Assembly (NCBI GenBank): GCA_030770545.1
Contig: JAUCMP010000034.1
Coordinates: 124,001-188,000, forward strand
Length of the DNA: 64,000 bases
Origin: Macropodus opercularis
Taxonomy: Eukaryota; Chordata; Actinopteri; Anabantiformes; Osphronemidae
Direction: 5' to 3'
A program made the position numbers and the translations under genes. The stretch's first letter is position 1; each line of letters starts with the position of its first letter. Below, piece by piece: positions 31,017-41,559 of the stretch. A model generated the notes under the pieces. It was not told the origin of the DNA, searched no databases, and saw only the letters and a list, made by a program, of their open reading frames with translations.

Positions 31017-31139
31017 ATCTTCGCTCCGGTTTCTCTTCATAACGCACAAGTCTTTCGCCTTTTACTAAAGATTTCCGTGGAGAGGAACTCAAACGGGTTG
31101 AGTCAATTTTTGCTGGGCTTTGCCCCTCGGCAGAGCCGC
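31017..31139 (+). ncRNA. U5 snRNA
   Basis: Canonical loop I; same downstream ATGCCGGC variant as the copy at 22930. Confidence 0.93.
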
Positions 31140-31536
31140 CAGAGTTTTGTGAAAGTAACAGAGAAATATGCCGGCGTCGAGAGACGACCCCTCCCAAGTC
31201 TTTCTCGTGGCCTCGCGTTTTGTGCACGCAGAGCTGCAGAGTGTCCTGCCTGTGTCACTTTATATGCGTGAGTGTGTTTGTGGTTCGATGCTTTGAAACG
31301 CATGCGTTTCACCCAGGTGTGGGTGTAACTTCATGTACGTGCGTCTGCACAGGCCCCGACGCTCAGCGGGCCTGCAGCGCATCGTCATGTGGGAGATCTG
31401 GGGGCGTGCAAGGAGAGCACGGCTGTGGGCGGTGCTAAGCAGACGGCGCTTTCTCGCTGCCAGTTCAACACACTGCACCGCGACCAGCGAGGGGCGCCCA
31501 AAAGAGGCGGCCTCTGGCATCACGAGCATGCAGGTC

Positions 31537-31724
31537 ATCGCTTCTCGGCCTTTTGGCTAAGATCAAGTGTAGTATCTGTTCTTATCAGTTTAATATCTGA
31601 TACGTCCCCTACCCAGGGACCATATATTAAATTGCTTTTTGGAGCAGGGAGGTGGAACAGGGGCTTGCTCCGTCCACTCCACGCATCGACCTGGTATTGC
31701 AGCGCTTCTGGGAACGGTGCACCC
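31537..31724 (+). ncRNA. U2 snRNA, nt 79 variant
   Basis: G to A at 31615; paralogue of the copy at 23450 in the 8088-bp duplication. Confidence 0.96.
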
Positions 31725-32165
31725 CCACACTCTGTGTTCAACGCCAAGCCATTGTCAATGCGCTGCGCTCCGCTCCGTCGGGCTCACCTTCTGTCCAGCC
31801 TATGGGATTTCCTGTGGAAAAAGGCAGCAATGCATGATGGGACAAGTCTGCTCCCCTTTGAGAGAAAACAACAAGACAGAGAGAGAACAGCGACTAACGT
31901 TCGCCAGCCTTTACTGAAAAGTACAACTGGTGCAGACCGGCAGGCTCCGCAAAGTTGCCTTCTTCCCACTGTCAGCACCGTCAGTGAGCGTGGTTAGTCC
32001 CGGAGAGAGCTCCCTGAGTGCGAGCGGAGCAAGTCATACTTACCTGGCAGGGGAGATACCATGATCAAGAAGGTGGTTCACCCAGGGCGAGGCTCAGCCA
32101 TTGCACACCTCTGCTGAGCGTGGTTAGTCCCGGAGAGAGCTCCCTGAGTGCGAGCGGAGCAAGTC

Positions 32166-32328
32166 ATACTTACCTGGCAGGGGAGATACCATGATCAAGA
32201 AGGTGGTTCACCCAGGGCGAGGCTCAGCCATTGCACACCGGCTGTCTGACCCCTGCGAATTCCCCAAATGCGGGAATCTCGACTGCATAATTTGTGGTAG
32301 TGGGGGACTGCGTTCGCGCTCTCCCCTC
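32166..32328 (+). ncRNA. U1 snRNA
   Basis: Complete copy with a truncated head at 32036-32109. Confidence 0.96.
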
Positions 32329-32500
32329 GTCAGCTGTCAAAGACAAAAGCCTAGTCGTGAGCCACTCTGATTGCACAGAGCCTATCGGGCGCATGGCTCC
32401 GGGCAAGGGGAGGGGCCTAGCAAGCGGCAATAGCTGGGCCTTCCGTGACGGCTGTGGCTGGGAAGACGAGGGGCCTCTGCTTCGCTTTGAGGCCCGGGCC

Positions 32501-32623
32501 ATCTTCGCTCCGGTTTCTCTTCATAACGCACAAGTCTTTCGCCTTTTACTAAAGATTTCCGTGGAGAGGAACTCAAACGGGTTGAGTCAATTTTTGCTGG
32601 GCTTTGCCCCTCGGCAGAGCCGC
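32501..32623 (+). ncRNA. U5 snRNA
   Basis: Canonical loop I. Confidence 0.93.
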
Positions 32624-33020
32624 CAGAGTTTTGTGAAAGTAACAGAGAAATACGCCGGCGTCGAGAGACGACCCCTCCCAAGTCTTTCTCGTGGCCTCGC
32701 GTTTTGTGCACGCAGAGCTGCAGAGTGTCCTGCCTGTGTCACTTTATATGCGTGAGTGTGTTTGTGGTTCGATGCTTTGAAACGCATGCGTTTCACCCAG
32801 GTGTGGGTGTAACTTCATGTACGTGCGTCTGCACAGGCCCCGACGCTCAGCGGGCCTGCAGCGCATCGTCATGTGGGAGATCTGGGGGCGTGCAAGGAGA
32901 GCACGGCTGTGGGCGGTGCTAAGCAGACGGCGCTTTCTCGCTGCCAGTTCAACACACTGCACCGCGACCAGCGAGGGGCGCCCAAAAGAGGCGGCCTCTG
33001 GCATCACGAGCATGCAGGTC

Positions 33021-33102
33021 ATCGCTTCTCGGCCTTTTGGCTAAGATCAAGTATAGTATCTGTTCTTATCAGTTTAATATCTGATACGTCCCCTACCCGG
33101 GG
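33021..33102 (+). pseudogene. U2 5' fragment (nt 1-82) upstream of element C
   Basis: Promoter intact. G to A at 33053 (nt 33) turns the branch-point recognition sequence GTAGTA into ATAGTA, found only here. Target duplication 33059-33102 is repeated at 38076-38119. Confidence 0.95.
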
Positions 33103-33150
33103 GGCAGAGTACTTACTTCGTGTTTGGAGCGATTTGGAGTGGGCGGGGAG

Positions 33151-34512
33151 ATGGCAGCTGGAGGATCTGCGCCTCGTGTTGGTTTGAGGAACACCATTCG
33201 GTTTCAATGGAAGGACGAGGGGAAAGACGTGATGCCGCGAGACATCTTTTGCCGGAAGGTGATTCAGGAGCAGCTCAAGTTGACGGTATTGGATGTGTAT
33301 TGCCTGCAGTGGAACCAGCAGGCAAAATCCTATGATGTCACGCTTGCCTCAGCTGAGAAGTATCAAGTGGTGATGGTGAGCTGCAATCAGTTGGGAACTG
33401 TTGCACCTTTGTCTTTTTTCATGGTGGCAAGCCTAGACAAACCAAACTTTAGAGTGGTGACAGTACACACATTTAATCCATATGTAACAGACTTAGCACT
33501 GGGAGAGTTTTTGGGACGCTTTGCAGAGGTGGTGTCTGCTGCACGGTTTGTGAAGGACCCGCTGGGCTACTGGACAGGGCGGCGACAGTTTCAAGTTTTG
33601 TTGCACGCAGACAAGGACAGTGAAGATGGCTTGAAGCACCCGCCTGCATTTTTTCAGTTGGGAGCAGACAGGGGCTACCTGTTTTATGCAAGGCAACCGT
33701 TGTTTTGTCGGCGGTGCAAGCGGCATGGGCACGTGGAGGTGGGATGTGGAAATTTGTTTTGCAGGTACTGTGAGAGGGAGGGCCATGACACCAGCAGCTG
33801 CCCGTACAACAAGGCCTGCCACGGGTGTGGAGAATTGGGACACCTGTACAGGGATTGTCTTGGGAGGAGGAAGACTTACGGCGAGGTGGCCGGCGGAGCG
33901 AGTGGCGGGCGGGAGAAGGCGGTGGCGAAGGGACAGAGGCTCAGCTCGGAGGAGGTCGAGGGTGGAGTGGAGGAGTCGAGCAGTAATGCCAAGGAGGAGG
34001 CAGCCCGCGCTCTGCCAGAGTTGGGCGAACCCTTGGCTGCTCTGGACCCTGAGATTCCAACTGGGAGAGTGGCGGACCAGAAGAAAGATGGCGGGCAAGA
34101 GAGGGTCGGCAGGAAGGCGCGCGGGAGAAGCAGAGGACCGGTAATGGAGGAGGAGGGCGGAGCAGAGCGGCCGGCGGTGGAGAGGGGGCCGAAGAAAAAG
34201 CAGAAGGGGGAAGTGCAACTGTCGGCGGAAGGTGAGGAGGGGACCGGCAACACAGGCGAGGGAGAGCGTGAACTGCAGGCAGAGATAGCATCGCCGCTGG
34301 AGGAGGGGCCAAGCTCGTCTTCGGGGCTGGGCTCAGCAGGGATGGAGACTTTTGATTTGGACTTTGCTCTGTCTCCTGGGCTCCTCTCGCTTCCCACCTT
34401 AGCAGAGGTGGGCCGAGAGAGGCTGGATCGGCGGGAGGATGGAGAGCGGGGGGCCGAACGGCCTTTCTCTTGGGCAGAACAGATGGGCGATGAGGACAAC
34501 TTTGGGGACTGA
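33151..34512 (+). CDS. ORF1 protein, three CCHC zinc knuckles (element C)
   Basis: 453 residues starting MAAGGSAPRVGLRN; the ATG matches that of B, and upstream in-frame sequence has no other ATG. CCHC knuckles occupy the same positions as in B (186-199, 204-217, 223-236). The N-terminal 180 residues are well conserved between elements, including FLGRFAEVVSAARFVKDP and YWTGRRQFQVLL. The middle, acidic and Lys-rich (KKKQKGE near the centre of the tail), is variable. The C-terminus keeps METFDLDFALSPGLLSLPTL and SWAEQM. Likely role is binding element RNA in a ribonucleoprotein with ORF2 (inference from other non-LTR ORF1 proteins). Confidence 0.93.
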   Translation: MAAGGSAPRVGLRNTIRFQWKDEGKDVMPRDIFCRKVIQEQLKLTVLDVYCLQWNQQAKSYDVTLASAEKYQVVMVSCNQLGTVAPLSFFMVASLDKPNFRVVTVHTFNPYVTDLALGEFLGRFAEVVSAARFVKDPLGYWTGRRQFQVLLHADKDSEDGLKHPPAFFQLGADRGYLFYARQPLFCRRCKRHGHVEVGCGNLFCRYCEREGHDTSSCPYNKACHGCGELGHLYRDCLGRRKTYGEVAGGASGGREKAVAKGQRLSSEEVEGGVEESSSNAKEEAARALPELGEPLAALDPEIPTGRVADQKKDGGQERVGRKARGRSRGPVMEEEGGAERPAVERGPKKKQKGEVQLSAEGEEGTGNTGEGERELQAEIASPLEEGPSSSSGLGSAGMETFDLDFALSPGLLSLPTLAEVGRERLDRREDGERGAERPFSWAEQMGDEDNFGD

Positions 34513-34596
34513 GATGGGGGAAGATTTTATGGTATTGTTAAATCGGGGTAGCATGTGGGGGAGTGTTTGTGAGGGAAGGGTGTTGTTTAAAGTGTC

Positions 34597-37500
34597 ATGG
34601 GGACTGTAAAGGTGGGCACTTTTAATGTAAGAGGGCTGCGTGACCCACTAAAGCGAGTGTCTGTTTTTTTGTTTTTAAAGGGATTAAGTTTGGATGTGGT
34701 TTTGTTACAGGAAGTGCACTTGAGGGACAGGGGGGATGCAGAGCGTTTTGGGAGGGAGTGGGGGGAGGGCAGGGCGGTTTGGAGTGTGGGGGGAGTCCAC
34801 TCGTCTGGCGTGGGCATTTTGTTTGGGAGGGGGGCACAGGTGGAGCGCTCCTTTGTGGTGGAACAGGGTAGGGTGGTGGGGGCGGATTTTGAATTGGATG
34901 GGCACCGGTTCCGAGCCATTGGGGTGTATGGGTCACAGGTTGCCGCAGACAGGCGGGCCATGGTGGAGGAACTGGTCCCCCACTGCGCCACCAACAGAAC
35001 TCTGATTGTGGGGGGGGACTGGAATGAGGATGTGGGGAGTGGTTTGGAGGGGTGGTTGGCGCCTTTCCAGGTATTGGGTATGGTGAACGGGAGTCAGACG
35101 GTGCAGCCGCCGTTGGTTGACCCCACCTGGCGCAACTCCCGGGGGAACGCGAGTGTCTTGGATGGGATTTTCTTTTCACGAGCGATGGTCCTGGAGCACG
35201 GCAGACTGGTCCCCAATTTTTTTTCAGATCACTGTGGTGTGGTTTTTACGGGGTCGGTAGGGAGCCCGGTTTATGGGCCTGGTTACTGGAGGCTGAACTG
35301 CTGCCTGCTTGAGCTGGAGGCCTTTGGAGCCCAGTGCTCAGTCTTCATAGAGGGTCTGCTGGGACTTAGGGGGTTTTACGACACAGCGGGTGAGTGGTGG
35401 GAGATGGTGAAGGGGCGTCTGAGAGGGTTTTGTATTCGGTTTTCGAGGGAAAGGGTACGGGAGAGGAGGAAGGAGGTGGAAGGGCTGCAGAGAGTGCTGG
35501 AATGGCAGCAGGTGGTGCTGAACGCGGGTGGGGTTTTAAGGGAGGAGGATGGCAAGCGCGCTGTGGCCAGCCTGAGGGCAGCATACAAGGAGCAGGCCAG
35601 GGCTTATTTGGTGGCTAGTCGTGGGGAGTTCCGGGAGTGGAACGAAGGGTGTAATGCCCGTTTTTTTGGGTCAGTTAGAGTGGCCAAAGCCCGACAGGTA
35701 TTTCATGGGGTGCGTGACAGTGGGGGACAGGTGGTGGGGGACACAGTGGGGATGGCGGAGGTGGCAGCGTGCTTCTATGAGAGCTTCCTAGGGGAGCGAG
35801 TGGTGGTAGACGTAGGAGCAGGCAATTTTGTGGATTTGGTTGGGGGGCGGGTGACCGGTGAGCAGGCTAGGGGACTGGAGGTCCCGCTAATGTTGGATGA
35901 GCTAAAGAACGCTCTTACAGCCATGAAGCGGGGCAAGGTCCCGGGGAGGGATGGGCTGCCGGTAGAGTTCTATGTGGTGTTTTGGAAGTTGTTGGGGCCA
36001 GCCTTGCTGGAGGTTTTGTCAGAGGGATTAAGGGAGGGGAAGTGGGGGTCATCGTTTAGAGTAGGTGTGATCACATTGGTGCACAAAAAGGGTGACAGGT
36101 CAGAGTTAAAAAACTGGAGACCACTGACCATGTTGGGGGTGGACTACAAGATCCTGGCCCGAGTCCTGGCCAGGCGACTGGGGGCGGTCCTCCCCTGTGC
36201 GGTCCACGTGGATCAGACGTGTGGTGTGGCGGGGAGGTCGGTCCACCAAAACCTCCAGCTCCTCCGTGATGTCATGTACTGGGCCGAGGATCGACAGTTG
36301 CCATTGATGGTGGTGGGGCTAGATCTGGAGAAGGCTTTCGACCGGGTGCACTGGGGGTTTTTGTTTAGAGTATTGAGGGGGATGGGGTTTGGGGAAGGGT
36401 TTGTGGGGTGGCTAGAGCACTTGTATGTCGGGGCAAGCAGTGCAGTGATGGTGAACGGGCAGCTAAGCAGAGAGTTCGCAGTGCGGTCGGGGGTGCGGCA
36501 AGGCTGCCCCTTGTCGCCGCTGCTGTTCGTGCTCTATATGGAGCCAGTTGCAGCGGCGATCAGGGCAGCCCCTGGGGTGGTGGGGGCACTGGTACCGGGT
36601 GGCGGGCTGCGGAGGACAAAGCTTTCTCAATACGCGGACGACACCACCTTGCTGCTGGGGGAAGACAGGAGTTTGGCACAGGTTTTGGGGATTTTCACGG
36701 CATTTGGTAGGGTGTCAGGATCTCAGTTGAATCTGGAAAAAAGCACGGTGAAGTTTTTTGGGAGGTGGAAGCACCGCACAGACCTTGTTGGGGAAATACC
36801 AGTCTGCCAGGGCCCAGTCAAGATTTTGGGAGTGCTTTTTGAGAACACTGGCAGTGCCGCCTTGAACTGGACAGACCGTCTGGCAAAGGTCCGTGTGAAG
36901 CTGGGACTCTGGAAGGGACGGCAGCTGACGCTTTCGGGGAAGGTCCTGGTCTTGAAAGCTGACATACTGGCGTCTCTGCTGCACCTGGCAAATGTCTTCC
37001 CTCTGCCAAGGTGCATGCGGCGGGTTCTAGTTCGCAGCGTCTTTGATTTTGTGTGGGGGGGGGGGTACGAGTGGGTGGCACGGGGGCGTATGGTGGCTGG
37101 AGTCGGGGATGGGGGCCGGGATGTCCCAGACTTCCCACTGAAGTTAGATGTGCTTTTTGTCACTGCGCTGCTTCGCGGGCTGACAGCAGAAGGAGCACAT
37201 CCGGCTGTTTGGGGGCAGCGTTTTTTCTTTTCATATCCGGCTAGACGGCTCATAAGGTGGTCTCACCTGGTACCGAGAGCTGAGCAACTTCCGTGGTATT
37301 ATGAGCATGCAGCAAGGTGGCTGAGGGAGCACCCTGAGGTTTTGCGGGACGGGGTATGGAGGGACCAGAGGAGGACATATGCGGAGGTCAGGGGGAAGGT
37401 GGCCCTGCGGCCTTTGCCTGGTATTCCTGTGGGTGTGTGGATGTCGGTGCAGCGGCCGGGTCTGGAAAATGGGCTGAGGGACCTAAATTGGCTATGCCTC

Positions 37501-37944
37501 CACAAGTGCCTCCCCGTGCGGGAGAAGATGCACAGGCATGGGCTGTGCAGAACACCAGTGTGTCCGCGGCCACACTGCACAGAGGAGGAAACTGTACGCC
37601 ACGTGATGTGGGATTGTGGGTTTGCAGGGGTGGTGTGGGCAAGAGCAGAGAAGGATTTGCAGCGTTTGGGACCAGGTGTGACTCTGACATGGGAAGTGGT
37701 GGAAAGAGGGGTGGGGGTAGTGGGCCAGCAATGGGTAGTGATAAGCCTTTTTAAAAAGGGTTTGTGGAGAGCAAGACAGGAGCTGGTGAGAGGAGGGAGG
37801 ATTGCCACAGAGGGTGAAGTGGTGAGGAAGGTAGTGTGGGAGGTGCAAGAACAAGGGAGGTGGGATATAAAGAGGTGGGGGTTTCACGCGGCCAAGGAAA
37901 AATGGAAGGGGTTGTTAGGAGAAGGGGGACAGGAGGGTATTTGA
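34597..37944 (+). CDS. ORF2 protein: APE endonuclease and reverse transcriptase (element C)
   Basis: An intact 1115-residue polyprotein for target-primed reverse transcription: it nicks U2 DNA and copies element RNA from the nick. The APE domain (1-230) has N10, E39, Y111, D141/N143 (GGDWNE), D189 (VLDGIFFS) and SDH at 210-212. The RT domain (about 440-740) has GKVPGRDGLPVEFY at 446-459, the motif A Asp at 576 in GLDLEKAFDRV, SGVRQGCPLSPLLF at 631-644 and YADD at 679-682 (36631-36642). The C-terminal Cys/His motif is C989-X4-C994-X7-H1002-X4-C1007 (zf-RVT type). The ATG lies 84 nt after the ORF1 stop, so translation must be by reinitiation or a similar route. Confidence 0.96.
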   Translation: MGTVKVGTFNVRGLRDPLKRVSVFLFLKGLSLDVVLLQEVHLRDRGDAERFGREWGEGRAVWSVGGVHSSGVGILFGRGAQVERSFVVEQGRVVGADFELDGHRFRAIGVYGSQVAADRRAMVEELVPHCATNRTLIVGGDWNEDVGSGLEGWLAPFQVLGMVNGSQTVQPPLVDPTWRNSRGNASVLDGIFFSRAMVLEHGRLVPNFFSDHCGVVFTGSVGSPVYGPGYWRLNCCLLELEAFGAQCSVFIEGLLGLRGFYDTAGEWWEMVKGRLRGFCIRFSRERVRERRKEVEGLQRVLEWQQVVLNAGGVLREEDGKRAVASLRAAYKEQARAYLVASRGEFREWNEGCNARFFGSVRVAKARQVFHGVRDSGGQVVGDTVGMAEVAACFYESFLGERVVVDVGAGNFVDLVGGRVTGEQARGLEVPLMLDELKNALTAMKRGKVPGRDGLPVEFYVVFWKLLGPALLEVLSEGLREGKWGSSFRVGVITLVHKKGDRSELKNWRPLTMLGVDYKILARVLARRLGAVLPCAVHVDQTCGVAGRSVHQNLQLLRDVMYWAEDRQLPLMVVGLDLEKAFDRVHWGFLFRVLRGMGFGEGFVGWLEHLYVGASSAVMVNGQLSREFAVRSGVRQGCPLSPLLFVLYMEPVAAAIRAAPGVVGALVPGGGLRRTKLSQYADDTTLLLGEDRSLAQVLGIFTAFGRVSGSQLNLEKSTVKFFGRWKHRTDLVGEIPVCQGPVKILGVLFENTGSAALNWTDRLAKVRVKLGLWKGRQLTLSGKVLVLKADILASLLHLANVFPLPRCMRRVLVRSVFDFVWGGGYEWVARGRMVAGVGDGGRDVPDFPLKLDVLFVTALLRGLTAEGAHPAVWGQRFFFSYPARRLIRWSHLVPRAEQLPWYYEHAARWLREHPEVLRDGVWRDQRRTYAEVRGKVALRPLPGIPVGVWMSVQRPGLENGLRDLNWLCLHKCLPVREKMHRHGLCRTPVCPRPHCTEEETVRHVMWDCGFAGVVWARAEKDLQRLGPGVTLTWEVVERGVGVVGQQWVVISLFKKGLWRARQELVRGGRIATEGEVVRKVVWEVQEQGRWDIKRWGFHAAKEKWKGLLGEGGQEGI

Positions 37945-38075
37945 GTGGGTGTGTGTTTGTTTTTTTGAAACTGTGCTTTGTGGTATTGGGGGTGGTTAAG
38001 CTGTGTAGGGTTTAGACTGATGTGTTTTGTGTGTTGAATTGTGTACAATAAAACTATTATAAAAAAAAAAAAAAA

Positions 38076-38225
38076 TCTGTTCTTATCAGTTTAATATCTG
38101 ATACGTCCCCTACCCGGGGACCATATATTAAATTGCTTTTTGGAGCAGGGAGGTGGAACAGGGGCTTGCTCCGTCCACTCCACGCATCGACCTGGTATTG
38201 CAGCGCTTCTGGGAACGGTGCACCC
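38076..38225 (+). pseudogene. U2 3' part (nt 39-188) downstream of C
   Basis: Starts at U2 nt 39 after the poly(A); includes the second copy of the 44-bp target duplication. Confidence 0.95.
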
Positions 38226-38536
38226 CCACACTCTGTGTTCAACGCCAAGCCATTGTCAATGCGCTGCGCTCCGCTCTGTCGGGCTCACCTTCTGTCCAGC
38301 CTATGGGATTTCCTGTGGAAAAAGGCAGCAATGCATGATGGGACAAGTCTGCTCCCCTTTGAGAGAAAACAACAAGACAGAGAGAGAACAGCGACTAACG
38401 TTCGCCAGCCTTTACTGAAAAGTACAACTGGTGCAGACCGGCAGGCTCCGCAAAGTTGCCTTCTTCCCACTGTCAGCACCGTCAGTGAGCGTGGTTAGTC
38501 CCGGAGAGAGCTCCCTGAGTGCGAGCGGAGCAAGTC

Positions 38537-38624
38537 ATACTTACCTGGCAGGGGAGATACCATGATCAAGAAGGTGGTTCACCCAGGGCGAGGCTCAGCC
38601 ATTGCACACCTCTGCTCTCCCCTC
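38537..38624 (+). pseudogene. Internally deleted U1 (88 nt)
   Basis: U1 nt 1-74 is followed by CTCTGCT and then CTCCCCTC, the last bases of U1, with the 3' box intact. The complete U1 body, with the rest of stem-loop II, the Sm site and the terminal hairpin, is gone. The junction lies where the duplication filler (TCTGCT) and the U1 3' end (GCTCTCC) share GCTCT-like sequence, suggesting a deletion between the truncated head and the end of the complete U1. This is the only unit without a complete U1. Confidence 0.93.
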
Positions 38625-38796
38625 GTCAGCTGTCAAAGACAAAAGCCTAGTCGTGAGCCACTCTGATTGCACAGAGCCTATCGGGCGCATGGCTCCGGGC
38701 AAGGGGAGGGGCCTAGCAAGCGGCAATAGCTGGGCCTTCCGTGACGGCTGTGGCTGGGAAGACGAGGGGCCTCTGCTTCGCTTTGAGGCCCGGGCC

Positions 38797-38919
38797 ATCT
38801 TCGCTCCGGTTTCTCTTCATAACGCACAAGTCTTTCGCCTTTTACTAAAGATTTCCGTGGAGAGGAACTCAAACGGGTTGAGTCAATTTTTGCTGGGCTT
38901 TGCCCCTCGGCAGAGCCGC
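38797..38919 (+). ncRNA. U5 snRNA
   Basis: Canonical loop I; belongs to the unit with the deleted U1. Confidence 0.93.
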
Positions 38920-39316
38920 CAGAGTTTTGTGAAAGTAACAGAGAAATACGCCGGCGTCGAGAGACGACCCCTCCCAAGTCTTTCTCGTGGCCTCGCGTTT
39001 TGTGCACGCAGAGCTGCAGAGTGTCCTGCCTGTGTCACTTTATATGCGTGAGTGTGTTTGTGGTTCGATGCTTTGAAACGCATGCGTTTCACCCAGGTGT
39101 GGGTGTAACTTCATGTACGTGCGTCTGCACAGGCCCCGACGCTCAGCGGGCCTGCAGCGCATCGTCATGTGGGAGATCTGGGGGCGTGCAAGGAGAGCAC
39201 GGCTGTGGGCGGTGCTAAGCAGACGGCGCTTTCTCGCTGCCAGTTCAACACACTGCACCGCGACCAGCGAGGGGCGCCCAAAAGAGGCGGCCTCTGGCAT
39301 CACGAGCATGCAGGTC

Positions 39317-39504
39317 ATCGCTTCTCGGCCTTTTGGCTAAGATCAAGTGTAGTATCTGTTCTTATCAGTTTAATATCTGATACGTCCCCTACCCGGGGAC
39401 CATATATTAAATTGCTTTTTGGAGCAGGGAGGTGGAACAGGGGCTTGCTCCGTCCACTCCACGCATCGACCTGGTATTGCAGCGCTTCTGGGAACGGTGC
39501 ACCC
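39317..39504 (+). ncRNA. U2 snRNA
   Basis: Intact copy. The next U2 is 1614 bp on, because of three U1 heads. Confidence 0.97.
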
Positions 39505-39815
39505 CCACACTCTGTGTTCAACGCCAAGCCATTGTCAATGCGCTGCGCTCCGCTCCGTCGGGCTCACCTTCTGTCCAGCCTATGGGATTTCCTGTGGAAA
39601 AAGGCAGCAATGCATGATGGGACAAGTCTGCTCCCCTTTGAGAGAAAACAACAAGACAGAGAGAGAACAGCGACTAACGTTCGCCAGCCTTTACTGAAAA
39701 GTACAACTGGTGCAGACCGGCAGGCTCCGCAAAGTTGCCTTCTTCCCACTGTCAGCACCGTCAGTGAGCGTGGTTAGTCCCGGAGAGAGCTCCCTGAGTG
39801 CGAGCGGAGCAAGTC

Positions 39816-40019
39816 ATACTTACCTGGCAGGGGAGATACCATGATCAAGAAGGTGGTTCACCCAGGGCGAGGCTCAGCCATTGCACACCTCTGCTGAGCG
39901 TGGTTAGTCCCGGAGAGAGCTCCCTGAGTGCGAGCGGAGCAAGTCATACTTACCTGGCAGGGGAGATACCATGATCAAGAAGGTGGTTCACCCAGGGCGA
40001 GGCTCAGCCATTGCACACC
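39816..40019 (+). pseudogene. Two truncated U1 heads (39816-39889, 39946-40019)
   Basis: The 130-bp unit is present in two extra copies here, making a three-head U1 cluster. Confidence 0.9.
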
Positions 40020-40075
40020 TCTGCTGAGCGTGGTTAGTCCCGGAGAGAGCTCCCTGAGTGCGAGCGGAGCAAGTC

Positions 40076-40238
40076 ATACTTACCTGGCAGGGGAGATACC
40101 ATGATCAAGAAGGTGGTTCACCCAGGGCGAGGCTCAGCCATTGCACACCGGCTGTCTGACCCCTGCGAATTCCCCAAATGCGGGAATCTCGACTGCATAA
40201 TTTGTGGTAGTGGGGGACTGCGTTCGCGCTCTCCCCTC
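40076..40238 (+). ncRNA. U1 snRNA
   Basis: Complete copy, third head of the cluster. Confidence 0.96.
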
Positions 40239-40410
40239 GTCAGCTGTCAAAGACAAAAGCCTAGTCGTGAGCCACTCTGATTGCACAGAGCCTATCGGGC
40301 GCATGGCTCCGGGCAAGGGGAGGGGCCTAGCAAGCGGCAATAGCTGGGCCTTCCGTGACGGCTGTGGCTGGGAAGACGAGGGGCCTCTGCTTCGCTTTGA
40401 GGCCCGGGCC

Positions 40411-40533
40411 ATCTTCGCTCCGGTTTCTCTTCATAACGCACAAGTCTTTCGCCTTTTACTAAAGATTTCCGTGGAGAGGAACTCAAACGGGTTGAGTCAA
40501 TTTTTGCTGGGCTTTGCCCCTCGGCAGAGCCGC
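40411..40533 (+). ncRNA. U5 snRNA
   Basis: Canonical loop I. Confidence 0.93.
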
Positions 40534-40930
40534 CAGAGTTTTGTGAAAGTAACAGAGAAATACGCCGGCGTCGAGAGACGACCCCTCCCAAGTCTTTCTC
40601 GTGGCCTCGCGTTTTGTGCACGCAGAGCTGCAGAGTGTCCTGCCTGTGTCACTTTATATGCGTGAGTGTGTTTGTGGTTCGATGCTTTGAAACGCATGCG
40701 TTTCACCCAGGTGTGGGTGTAACTTCATGTACGTGCGTCTGCACAGGCCCCGACGCTCAGCGGGCCTGCAGCGCATCGTCATGTGGGAGATCTGGGGGCG
40801 TGCAAGGAGAGCACGGCTGTGGGCGGTGCTAAGCAGACGGCGCTTTCTCGCTGCCAGTTCAACACACTGCACCGCGACCAGCGAGGGGCGCCCAAAAGAG
40901 GCGGCCTCTGGCATCACGAGCATGCAGGTC

Positions 40931-41118
40931 ATCGCTTCTTGGCCTTTTGGCTAAGATCAAGTGTAGTATCTGTTCTTATCAGTTTAATATCTGATACGTC
41001 CCCTACCCGGGGACCATATATTAAATTGCTTTTTGGAGCAGGGAGGTGGAACAGGGGCTTGCTCCGTCCACTCCACGCATCGACCTGGTATTGCAGCGCT
41101 TCTGGGAACGGTGCACCC
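40931..41118 (+). ncRNA. U2 snRNA, nt 10 variant
   Basis: C to T at nt 10 (ATCGCTTCTT), shared only with the copy at 43899; lies in the 5' stem that pairs GGCC with GGCT. Confidence 0.96.
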
Positions 41119-41559
41119 CCACACTCTGTGTTCAACGCCAAGCCATTGTCAATGCGCTGCGCTCCGCTCCGTCGGGCTCACCTTCTGTCCAGCCTATGGG
41201 ATTTCCTGTGGAAAAAGGCAGCAATGCATGATGGGACAAGTCTGCTCCCCTTTGAGAGAAAACAACAAGACAGAGAGAGAACAGCGACTAACGTTCGCCA
41301 GCCTTTACTGAAAAGTACAACTGGTGCAGACCGGCAGGCTCCGCAAAGTTGCCTTCTTCCCACTGTCAGCACCGTCAGTGAGCGTGGTTAGTCCCGGAGA
41401 GAGCTCCCTGAGTGCGAGCGGAGCAAGTCATACTTACCTGGCAGGGGAGATACCATGATCAAGAAGGTGGTTCACCCAGGGCGAGGCTCAGCCATTGCAC
41501 ACCTCTGCTGAGCGTGGTTAGTCCCGGAGAGAGCTCCCTGAGTGCGAGCGGAGCAAGTC

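Larger units (their letters stand above)
16846..33020 (+). repeat. 8088-bp higher-order tandem duplication (B1 and B2 with flanking units)
   Basis: The segment from the U2 at 16846 to 24933 recurs at 24934-33020. Both copies contain element B with the same ORF2 indels, followed by the same two snRNA units with shared rare variants: U2 nt 79 A at 23528 and 31615, and AAATATGCCGGC after U5 near 23080 and 31167. Differences seen are one residue in ORF2 (AQVLAKR versus ARVLAKR) and a one-base poly(A) length change. Duplication by unequal exchange explains this better than two insertions. Confidence 0.93.
33103..38075 (+). mobile_element. Element C: U2-specific non-LTR retrotransposon with both ORFs open
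   Basis: 4973 bp: 48-nt leader starting GGCAGAGTACTTACTT (B has GGCAGAGGACTTACTT), ORF1, ORF2, a 116-nt 3' UTR with AATAAA at 38047-38052, and a 15-nt poly(A) (38061-38075). It inserted at the same two cut positions as B with a 44-bp target duplication. In the first 60 ORF2 residues 51 match B and 43 match D, so it is a separate lineage nearer to B. It is the only copy in the window with no visible ORF defect. Confidence 0.94.
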
